25,939 nt of DNA from Dissophora ornata (Eukaryota > Mortierellomycota > Mortierellomycetes > Mortierellales > Mortierellaceae). The stretch lies in contig MU617036.1 of assembly GCA_025201705.1 (NCBI GenBank), forward strand, positions 1 through 25,939, written 5' to 3'. The notes under the pieces are model-generated. The model did not search any database. It saw only the letters and a program-made list of their open reading frames with translations, and was not told the origin of the DNA. The translations under genes and the position numbers were made by a program. Shown here in pieces: positions 1-6,761 of the stretch; position 1 is the first letter of the stretch; each line of letters starts with the position of its first letter.

Positions 1-19
1 CTGTGTGTGCTATTGACAG

Positions 20-107
20 GGGAGTACCGAAGAGGGGTGCCCACTCCTTGATCAAACTGATTGGCGTGATGCCGATGTACGATCCGCTTCGTGTGGGTCA
101 AGTGTAG
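20..107 (+). CDS. Possible terminal exon of a left-truncated gene
   Basis: A candidate 3' splice site (pyrimidine-rich stretch ending ttgacag at 13-19) is followed by an open frame of 28 codons ending in TAG at 105-107. The peptide ends in KLIGVMPMYDPLRVGQV, which looks like ordinary folded protein rather than noise. The first base of the exon completes a codon from an upstream exon outside the window. I do not recognise the family. Another frame is also open through this stretch, so the assignment rests on the plausible splice site and peptide composition only. No clear poly(A) signal follows. Confidence 0.3.
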
Positions 108-118
108 GTCCTGAACAG

Positions 119-185
119 ATCTTGCCTTCATGGACCTTTTTTTTTTTTACTAACAAGGACTCAGGGTTATATCTTGCCTTCATGG
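119..185. repeat. 15-bp direct repeat, two copies
   Basis: The 15-mer atcttgccttcatgg occurs at 119-133 and again at 171-185, separated by a T-run and a short unique stretch. It may be a small local duplication in the 3' flank of the left-edge exon. No function is visible. Confidence 0.6.
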
Positions 186-248
186 TCCTCCAGATGCCCA
201 CCAGGGGGGGGAGGATTTTTTTGCTGTTTAGCGGAAATTAAGGGGTTA

Positions 249-256
249 TCACGTGA
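249..256. promoter_or_regulatory. TCACGTGA palindromic E-box
   Basis: A perfect 8-bp palindrome with a CACGTG core lies 52 bp upstream of the tRNA-Cys gene. Fungal bHLH factors (Pho4/Cbf1 type) bind such cores. The same 8-mer recurs at 23295-23302 upstream of the F-box gene. Function here is inferred only from the motif. Confidence 0.3.
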
Positions 257-307
257 TTAAGAGTTACGTTTATGAAAGTAATCTTCATTTGAGGAATCAA
301 CGCCATG

Positions 308-379
308 GCAGGATTAGCTCAGCGGCAGAGCAGCCGACTGCAGATCGGCAGGTCTCCGGTTCAAATCCGGAATTCTGCT
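308..379 (+). tRNA. tRNA-Cys (anticodon GCA), intronless
   Basis: A full cloverleaf can be folded. The acceptor stem 308-314 pairs with 372-378 (7 bp, one G-U). The D stem GCTC/GAGC is at 317-320 and 328-331. The anticodon stem GCCGA/TCGGC is at 333-337 and 345-349, with loop CTGCAGA giving anticodon GCA. The T stem TCCGG/CCGGA is at 355-359 and 367-371, with loop TTCAAAT. The discriminator base is T at 379, as expected for Cys. The internal promoter A box lies around the D arm (TAGCTCAGCGG) and the B box in the T arm (GGTTCAAATCC). There is no intron, and CCA is not encoded, as in eukaryotes. The gene sits between the left-edge exon and the 3' end of the MacroD gene. Confidence 0.95.
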
Positions 380-380
380 C

Positions 381-385
381 TTTTT
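381..385 (+). terminator. RNA polymerase III T-run terminator of tRNA-Cys
   Basis: A run of five T residues begins two bases after the mature tRNA 3' end, the usual Pol III stop. Additional T-rich sequence follows. Confidence 0.8.
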
Positions 386-613
386 GTTTCATTTTCCTGG
401 ACGGAGCGAACAAAGCACACCGTTGACAATCTTGGACGCGCAAAAAGACTTGTAGTCAAGACTACTTTTTCTTGGCGTCAGTACTTCACGCAATGGAAAC
501 TAACATTCACTGCTTTGGTGGCCAGGATGGGAATACAGGAAGAATGAAGAAGAAAAGGAATGCTGTGGGGATACTGATCAGGTCAGGGGCGTGCGAAAAA
601 TATCTCCTTTTTT

Positions 614-1887
614 TTATTGCATGGCCTCACTCGCGGGCTCGGGGAAGTATTCTGGGAGCAACTTCTCATAGATTTCCTGGTCCTTGGACAAGAATGTGCA
701 GAAAATGATGCGTTGGATCTAGAGAGAGAATACAGGGGAAAGGCGTAAGGGTCCATCATCCATCTGAATATATTTTGCAAACAACCAAGATGAAAACCCA
801 CGGGTGCGATTACCTTCTCAATATCCTCATGGTGGTTATCCATCCACTCACGGACGGTCCTAAGCGCAACCTGTGCAGCCTTCTCGTTGTCGTAGCCATA
901 GATTCCAGTTGACACGCAGCAGAATGCCTATTATCCATATCCAAACGGCGACAAACGGACAGGTCAGCAACTTTATATCCAACACATCATCTCGTCCTTT
1001 TTTGACACATCGAGAATCACAGAAATTTACTCCGCATGCAAAAAAAAAAAAAAAAAAAAAATAGACGTACGACCGACACAAGGTTTTTCTTCTGAACGAT
1101 ATCCAATACGCTCTTGTAACAGCTTTCCAGGTACGCTGGCTTTTCACCGATCGGCCCAACCGTATGGATCACATCTAATACGGAAGGAGAACTGAGGTTT
1201 AGATATCCCATTTTATATCTGTAATCGATGAACACGTACTCGTTGTCAACTTACGAGTCGCTGGCAAGTTGAATCCCTCTGTGATTTTCGCATCCTACAC
1301 GAAGACAACATTTCAACGCCATGTCAAAAAAAAAGGGTTGCCGTCAGAAGCTGTGAAAACACACCTATACACCCATATCCTCGGTAACATGCGATCATAT
1401 AACAAACGAAACTGGCCCCGAACTTACGCCTGTTGAACATCCCCTGAGTTCCCGGCACGCCTTCAAAAGACCCTTTCCTGCCGCTCTGTGAATGGCGCCA
1501 TCAACTACAAGATGTCGCGAGAAGCGAAGGTTCAATTTTCCACGCTGTAATTAGTACCATACCGCATCCTTCCTTCCTTCCTTCCTTCCTTCTTTCCTTT
1601 TTCTTTTCTTTTTCTTTTTCTTTTTTTTTTTTTTTTGTTGATCTTCGCGTTCTTGATCACGTTTCAGGCCCAACTTACTTCCTCCGCCCCCCAACAGAGA
1701 TTCATTGGCCGCGTTAACTAGATGAGACATATCAAAAAAAGAAGGGTAACATTGAGTGATGTGGAGTAACTGGAGCAGAAACAGCCCAGCATCTTTTCCA
1801 TCAAGGCGGATGTAGGAGATCAGATCAGCAATATGAAGATCAACATACCAACTGCATCGACCTTCAAGGTTGTGATGTCGCCCTTCC

Positions 1888-1928
<41 letters not shown>

Positions 1929-2211
1929 AGAAAGAAGAGGGCATGAACGGCCAAAATCGTACATGGAAGCCTCAATTGGTGGTAAAGCATCCTCCTTTAC
2001 CAGAGGGAAATTCTCTCGCTGAAGCTCACGTTGGGGGCGTATTTGAGCTCTATTGGCACAATCAAGAAACCACAAATAAGATATAAACAATCGCGATACG
2101 CGGGCGAGGATAGAATCAGGTAAGTGTCGTACCACATGTTGGATTTGGAAACTGCGGGTAGCTTTGGAGAAGGGTGCGGATATCGCTGAGAAGGACGACT
2201 TTGCCTGCCAT
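614..2211 (-). CDS. MacroD-type ADP-ribosyl hydrolase (macro domain), nine exons
   Basis: The reconstructed 214-aa protein is a MacroD-class macro domain. This family binds ADP-ribose and removes mono-ADP-ribose from acidic residues or hydrolyses O-acetyl-ADP-ribose. Exons (minus order): 2211-2133, 2049-2001, 1886-1849, 1717-1679, 1504-1428, 1294-1255, 1174-1071, 927-814, 718-614. Every junction is GT-AG and in phase. Diagnostic motifs are [17 protein letters not shown] (44-60), [14 protein letters not shown] (65-78) with N60, D70 and H74 matching the MacroD ligand/catalytic positions, VIHTVGP (109-115), and the phosphate loop STGIYGY (148-154). The C-terminus is the usual short helix-strand ending LLPEYFPEP plus a tail. 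The start is the first ATG, with an in-frame TGA five codons upstream. The FUN14 stop lies only 152 bp upstream, so its promoter is very compact. Several introns carry simple repeats. Localisation is not evident. Confidence 0.93.
1040..1061. repeat. Poly(A)/poly(T) run inside MacroD intron 7
   Basis: About 21 A residues on the plus strand, or T on the transcribed minus strand, begin a few bases after the GTACGT donor of intron 7 (928-1070). This is a homopolymer in an intron. It is not a retroposon tail that I can support, because no target duplication or inserted body is seen. Confidence 0.85.
1568..1637. repeat. (TTCC)n and T-rich low-complexity tract in MacroD intron 4
   Basis: Several tandem TTCC units pass into mixed TTTTC and a long T-run on the plus strand. 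It lies wholly within intron 4 (1505-1678), so the pre-mRNA carries an A/G-rich tract. Length is probably unstable. Confidence 0.85.
1892..1926. repeat. (GA)n microsatellite forming the polypyrimidine tract of MacroD intron 2
   Basis: About 17 GA units on the plus strand read as (CT)n on the transcribed strand. They end directly in the acceptor CTTTTAG of exon 3 (first base 1886). The microsatellite therefore serves as the polypyrimidine tract of this intron. Confidence 0.9.
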
Positions 2212-2363
2212 TGCTGCTTTTGTTCAAATGGGAAACGAGGAATGGAGAACTTCCTGTTCAAATGAGGAAACGAATATACAAGCTGTGACTGTGCCATATT
2301 ACTGCATTCTTGTAGATCCAAGAACATTGCTATCTGACTACTCTGGATATGGCGCCTCCACAT

Positions 2364-3475
2364 TTATCCATATCTGAAGCCCAAGTAAAATCCACCTGCA
2401 AACGTCGACTTGAACTGGAAGTTTCTCGTCAACAGGTCAATGATCCAATTGAACCCGTACTTCGCATCCTGCACAGTCACCTTGCCATCCTTATCTAGGT
2501 CAAACTTCTCCTTGAACTTCGACTCCATCTTCATCCAGTTCACAGAGATATAGCCAGAGTTAGCGAGCAACTGTAGACAGACAAAGCCCAGGCCAGCAAC
2601 CAGGACAAACATCTTGCCGAGTTTCTTGAATAAGTAGCCGGAACAGACACCCATGGCAGCACCAAACGTGAGTTCCTTGGAGTTGACCAAGGGGTCCTTG
2701 TCACCTGGGATTTTCGCTAGTAGGAATGTTAATACTCTGGCTTAGACGTCGATCCATTCTCACGATAACGCGCAATCGTTGAGTTGAATCATTGCCTTTC
2801 ACTTACGGGTACTGAGTGGCGGTGTCTGATCAAGATTAACTATGTAAAAAAACGCGTGATGAACTCATGTTAATCAAGTTCCTATGACAAAATATCAACG
2901 AATACCTCAAGCCTTCCTTTCGACCTGAGGAAATATACATACTTGGATTGGGGTTGGACGCGGTGTCAGCGGCGCAATGGGCGACGTTTCTGAAAGAGCC
3001 AAAGGACCTGGCCCAGATCAAAGGTCCGAAGATACATGTCGTCGCAGCACCAGCCGCAATCAGAGTCCTAGAGCTAACGCCTGATGTTCGAATGGACTGA
3101 AAAGGGTACACCTTCATGAAACCAGTATGGACTGTCGAACATGTATCCGAAAGAATCTTGAGTGTTACCATATGACCATCGCGAGGAGGTTCTTTTCCAG
3201 TGTGCGATACAATGAGACGCGAACTGTTGCAGTATTTTATTGAGCTTACGCTGAGTAGAGCTGGACATGAAACGCTGGTGGTGGTGGCCGTGCAACCCCC
3301 ACGAGATCTGTTGCACGGGTCGCTGGAGCAAGCCTTTTGGCAGGGTGCTGAATGCATGAGCGTTAGGAGCGCTAGTGGGTGCAGCAGAGACAATGGATGC
3401 GCGATGGACGGCACAGCGGAGAACCGATGTGTAAGAGGTGGGTGGCCGCATGGTGAGCATGACGGTCGAGGACAT
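2364..3475 (-). CDS. Mitochondrial FUN14-domain protein (FUNDC1/Fun14 family)
   Basis: The FUN14 family are small outer-membrane mitochondrial proteins; FUNDC1 is a mitophagy receptor in animals. The last exon (2716-2364) encodes the domain: KELTFGAAMGVCSGYLFKKL, a hydrophobic FVLVAGLGFVCLQLLA helix, and a C-terminal TFAGGFYLGFRYG ending. Between helices lies an EF-hand-like loop, DLDKDGKVTVQD. Upstream are a 19-nt microexon (2825-2807, TPPLST), an exon ending at 2943 with LSETSPIAPLTPRPTPIQ, and exon 1 (3475-3250), whose Arg/Ser-rich start looks like a mitochondrial presequence. Joining exon 1 to 3007-2943 gives an in-phase 220-aa product. A hydrophobic segment at 3080-3010 (TLIAAGAATTCIFGPLIWAR) would fit as another membrane helix but is one base out of frame with what follows. 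The N-terminal half is therefore less certain than the domain. It shares a 504-bp divergent region with the BAR gene. Confidence 0.85.
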
Positions 3476-3979
3476 TCTCGTTTTCGGGCGAAAAGGAATG
3501 CGAGGGAAAAAGTTGAAAAAGAAAGAAAGGAACAGACCGAAACTCTGTCCTCCAGATACAAATGTTGTGCACGAACAATGACAATGTTGCGATGGAATAA
3601 CAATCGAATATCGGTCACCAGGTCTCCAAGTCACTCAAGCTTCATTGAAGGTTTTAGGGATGTCTCCGATACCAGTTGCTACAGTACTCGATGGTGTCGA
3701 GAAGCGAGCCAGACGCCGGTGGTTACCGATATGGCTCGGATACGCACCTGCACATCATGTGACGCGTCGATCGTGCATTGGACACTGCTGCGCGAAACAA
3801 GAAAAAACGGGTTTCACTCAGTGGTTGTCATTCCGCAAATCCATTCACATCGCATTCACGTTCCATTGTTCTTCCTGTTACACCCAGACCCAACACAAGC
3901 AGCAACATCGACACTACATCGACACTACATCGACACTACATCACACTCTAGCAACAGGAATAGAAAAGAACTCGCCAAC
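3476..3979. promoter_or_regulatory. Divergent promoter region between FUN14 and BAR genes
   Basis: This 504-bp non-coding stretch separates two oppositely transcribed start codons. It holds a short tandem repeat at 3906-3938 next to the BAR start but no convincing TATA box. Long open frames crossing it on both strands look like chance or untranslated sequence. Confidence 0.5.
3906..3938. repeat. 11-bp tandem repeat, three copies
   Basis: The unit catcgacacta is repeated three times and followed by a partial copy (catcacact). It lies 42-74 bp upstream of the BAR gene ATG, so it is probably in the 5' UTR or core promoter. Confidence 0.85.
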
Positions 3980-5238
3980 ATGAGCTGGTATGCCCCTCAT
4001 CTTGTTTTCTCCGCGTCTCAATCGGGCAAACAATGATAACGGTTACTCGCGAACACAAACGAGGAGGTGCTCAGTGCGTGGGTCGAATCCTAATACACAT
4101 CTCCGCTCCCTTCCTTCCTCGACTCTTACTGTGAAAACATGACACAGGGCCGGACTTAAGAAGAACCTCAACAGGGCCACGACCTCGGTCCTCCACAAGA
4201 CCGGGAACATGGACCGCACCACAGACAGGGAGTTTGAGGAAGAGGAAAAGCGAGCCAAACAGTAAGTCCATGGAAAACTCAAAAGCGGAGAAGCGACTTT
4301 GAATACACCGCGGATATTATCGGTACCCACTCACAAAAAGGTTCAATGAACCACTTTCTGCTGACTAGACTGTCATCAAAAGCCGAGCAGTTGCATAAGG
4401 AAGCAAACGGTTACGCCAAAGCACTGCGAGGTAAAATTTTCGACATGCATTAATTTTTTCAAGGGTTCTCAGTTTATCGAAAAAAAGAAAGCATAGCCCA
4501 GCATCGCCAACAAAACAAAAAAGAGCTAGGGGTGTCTAAAACACCGCCGATCTCTCTTGTTTACTAAATAGAGATGAATGCAGCACAGGTCAGGATCTCC
4601 AACACGCTTGAGCAGTTCTACGACGACGGCGAACCTATGGGTCTTGCTGGTCACAAATATAAAGATGCCGTCACTAAGATGGAACAGCAAGCACAAGACG
4701 AGGTATATTTACTTCCCAGATCTTCACTGAAAGCGTCAAATGCATCAGCAGTACTAAAACATGTTTTCGATTGAATATACAGGATGCCGCGTACAGGTCT
4801 ACAGTTCTGGAGCCCATCGGCCGTTACAACGCATACTTCCCACAGATCGAAGAGGCGATAAAACGCAGGAACAAGAAACTTCTCGACTATGACAATTCTC
4901 GTTCCAAGGTCCGCAAACTGGTCGAGAGGCCCTCAGAGGATGCAACCAAGTTGCCACGGGCAGAGCATGAGGCGAACACTGCGCGGGACATGTATGAATC
5001 AATGAACGCCCAATTGACGGTGGAGTTGCCAAAGGTCATCGATGCCCGCGTCTCATATTTGGACCCGTCGTTTGAGGCGGTTGTGAAGTCACAGCTGTCG
5101 TTTGCTCAGGATGCGAAGAATACTCTGGAGGCATTGAGACAATACTTCCCACCAGAGCCGCAGGACTACGTGTTGGAGCAGCAGGCGGATGGCATCTTGC
5201 AGCAGATGAGAGAGCTGACGATTTGTGGATTGGCTTAA
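3980..5238 (+). CDS. BAR-domain protein, Rvs161/Hob3 (amphiphysin-like) type
   Basis: The reconstructed 256-aa protein matches the length and layout of fungal Rvs161/Hob3, N-BAR proteins that dimerise, bend membrane and act in endocytosis and actin/polarity control. Exons: 3980-3987, 4148-4261, 4369-4430, 4572-4702, 4783-5238, with all junctions GT-AG and in phase. It starts MSWAGLKKNLNRATT, the amphipathic N-terminal helix typical of the family, followed by KTGNMDRTTDREFEEEEKR (20-38). The rest is the charged three-helix coiled-coil bundle with no SH3 domain, which separates it from Rvs167. The fourth exon opens with the EMNAAQ helix. The first exon has only eight coding bases. Kozak context is gccaacATG. 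An AATAAA at 5303-5308 lies 65 bp after the stop. The gene converges on the GST gene. Confidence 0.93.
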
Positions 5239-5302
5239 AATTATACAGTGGGATATATCACATGTGGCATGCATACAGTGGCTGGACAAAGACATTGTAT
5301 GT

Positions 5303-5308
5303 AATAAA
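5303..5308 (+). terminator. Poly(A) signal AATAAA for the BAR gene
   Basis: A perfect AATAAA lies about 65 bp after the BAR stop codon. A second AATAAA occurs near 5352, inside the 3' region of the opposing GST gene. Confidence 0.55.
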
Positions 5309-5320
5309 GATGCAGTTCGT

Positions 5321-5326
5321 TTTATT
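5321..5326 (-). terminator. Poly(A) signal AATAAA for the GST gene
   Basis: Plus-strand TTTATT reads AATAAA on the minus strand, 46 bp past the GST stop codon. The two convergent genes thus have overlapping 3' signals within 134 bp. Confidence 0.55.
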
Positions 5327-5371
5327 CGGAATATACCTGCTATCACTACCTCAATAAAGTTGCTCGAGGAT

Positions 5372-6115
5372 TTAGTGAAAGCCGAGGATGTTGAAGTTGC
5401 GCTCGGAGAGGGCCTTGTACTCCTCGGTTGCTCTCCAGGCAGCATAGGAAGGGATCTCCTCGACCGTGGTCTTGACCTTCCAGATCGCAGGCGTCTTCTC
5501 TTTCGAGACCAAATCCTCGCCAGTGATACTTTGTATTATCACCACCAATTGGGCGGTCATAAGATCCGCCAGGGTCAACTTATTCGCTACATAATGGCCG
5601 TTCGATCCGTTCGCCTTCAGGTGCTCTTCGTGATACTTGGCCCAGTCTGCCATGGGTCCGGTCACCAACTTCTCCTTGTTGTCCCTCTTCAACTCGGCAT
5701 AGCTGGCATCCGTGTAAGCAAGGTATTTCAAATAGATCTGGCCGTTTAGGGCGTGGGTGTGGCCCACAAACGTATCGACCAAGACTTCCTCAAACGCGTT
5801 GTCACCGATCATACCAAACTTCTTTGCTAGGTATCGGACAATCGCATCGGACTCTGCAATCTTGATCGTCTTGGAACCATCAGCAGAAGTCTCGGTGAGG
5901 ATAGGGATCAAACCAAAAGGAGTCTTGGACTTCTCGACAGCCCATTCCGCGGGGGCGACGCTCTTGAAGGATGCGCCAGAGACGGCGAGCAGGAGGCGAC
6001 ACATAGCACCTAAGCCATGGAGACCAAAGTACTTGATCTCGAAGGTGCTATCGCGACGAAGACTGAGCTCTTGGAGAGTAGCGGTCTGGGCGGGGTCAAA
6101 GAAAGCGTGAACCAT
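5372..6115 (-). CDS. Glutathione S-transferase, sigma-like class
   Basis: This single-exon 247-aa protein has the two-domain cytosolic GST layout; such enzymes conjugate glutathione to electrophiles or reduce/isomerise substrates. The N-terminal thioredoxin-like domain begins FEIKYFGLHGLGAMCRLLL (25-43). Y29 sits where sigma/alpha/mu/pi enzymes place the catalytic tyrosine. FGLIPIL (67-73) carries the cis-Pro, and AESDAIVRYLAKK (87-99) is the glutathione-binding ES-x-AI motif. The helical C-terminal domain contains KLTLADL (179-185), the N-capping box of the GST fold. It is slightly longer than typical sigma GSTs (about 200-210) owing to a short N-terminal extension and a loop at residues 74-83. 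The start context ccaaaATGG is good. The nearby 5' UTR carries a GTTGA repeat. Substrate cannot be inferred. Confidence 0.93.
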   Translation of the reverse strand: MVHAFFDPAQTATLQELSLRRDSTFEIKYFGLHGLGAMCRLLLAVSGASFKSVAPAEWAVEKSKTPFGLIPILTETSADGSKTIKIAESDAIVRYLAKKFGMIGDNAFEEVLVDTFVGHTHALNGQIYLKYLAYTDASYAELKRDNKEKLVTGPMADWAKYHEEHLKANGSNGHYVANKLTLADLMTAQLVVIIQSITGEDLVSKEKTPAIWKVKTTVEEIPSYAAWRATEEYKALSERNFNILGFH

Positions 6116-6120
6116 TTTGG

Positions 6121-6140
6121 GTTGAGTTGAGTTGAGTTGA
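6121..6140. repeat. (GTTGA)4 in the GST 5' leader
   Basis: Four tandem GTTGA units lie 6-25 bp upstream of the GST start codon and read (TCAAC)4 in the transcript. Probably an untranslated-leader simple repeat. Confidence 0.8.
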
Positions 6141-6250
6141 GTTTGTGAGTTTGCTTGATTTTTTTTTCTTTTTAGAAAAGGTAATAGAGAATTGAGTCTT
6201 TGAAGTTCTTGTGGGTTGTTGGTGCTGAAGTTGAGAGGGGAAATGGCCTT

Positions 6251-6259
6251 CTATTTATG
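6251..6259 (-). promoter_or_regulatory. TATA-like element of the GST gene
   Basis: Minus strand reads CATAAATAG about 136-144 bp before the GST ATG. This is a plausible TATA box for a single-exon, likely inducible gene. No further elements are assigned. Confidence 0.4.
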
Positions 6260-6501
6260 ATTTTTCTGTGTCAAGTTGTAAAAGTAGCTGGTGGTAGTGG
6301 AGACACGACTAGAGTAGGGTCAATTGAGTTTGGTAGGCACCAATGACACGAGCTGATGTCATTCGTTGAGTACGTGCCAGCTTTGTTGGCATTTCGAGAA
6401 TACGGGGTTTCGAGTGGACATGGTATTAGTAATTAACTGAGGTGTTTATGATTTGCTGCATTCTATGAATACACATACCACAAAGAGCGCTAGACTACAA
6501 C

Positions 6502-6536
6502 GAGAGAGAAAAAAAAAAAAGAGAGAGAGAGAGAGC
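6502..6536. repeat. A-run flanked by GA repeats
   Basis: Short GA repeats, a run of about 12 A residues and another GA repeat follow one another. Simple low-complexity sequence in intergenic DNA. Confidence 0.85.
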
Positions 6537-6628
6537 GTTTAGTAGGTTGATTAAAAATCAACACGGCGTTTGACTCTGTTGTCTAGATTGAATTGCGCAT
6601 TGCGCATTGGCATTGCAGCTGGCTGTAG

Positions 6629-6667
6629 TACGCGTACCGTCGACAAGACGCGCACAGGGTACGCGTA
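6629..6667. repeat. 10-bp inverted repeat with two MluI-box (ACGCGT) cores
   Basis: TACGCGTACC at 6629-6638 and its exact reverse complement GGTACGCGTA at 6658-6667 are separated by 19 nt. Each arm contains ACGCGT, the MCB element bound by the fungal MBF cell-cycle factor. It lies about 0.5 kb upstream of the GST start and 95 bp after the membrane-protein stop. Confidence 0.7.
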
Positions 6668-6761
6668 ATATTGGTAAGGTATTCACCTCACTGTGATGTC
6701 TGCGCAGTTGCAAAACTTCGTTTCACCAAATTGGTGGCAAAGGCCGACCGGCCTCTTGACG

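Larger units (their letters stand above)
6116..6761. other. Intergenic region between GST start and membrane-protein stop
   Basis: These 646 bp hold the GST promoter (right next to 6116) and the 3' flank of the minus-strand membrane-protein gene. They include an A/GA-rich tract at 6502-6536, a 7-bp inverted repeat with a 3-nt loop at 6546-6562 (GTTGATT/AATCAAC), and a 10-bp inverted repeat with ACGCGT cores at 6629-6667. No gene is supported. Confidence 0.6.

Noticed and set aside
1040..1061. Poly(A) tail of a retroposed copy
   Set aside because: No inserted gene body or target-site duplication is visible; the run lies inside a normal intron.
3200..4036. 278-codon plus-strand open frame antisense to FUN14
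   Set aside because: It overlaps the FUN14 presequence exon and the divergent promoter, has no family character, and ends inside the first BAR intron. Treated as a chance frame.
5225..5749. 174-codon plus-strand frame antisense to the GST gene
   Set aside because: Wholly explained as a shadow of the strongly supported GST coding sequence.
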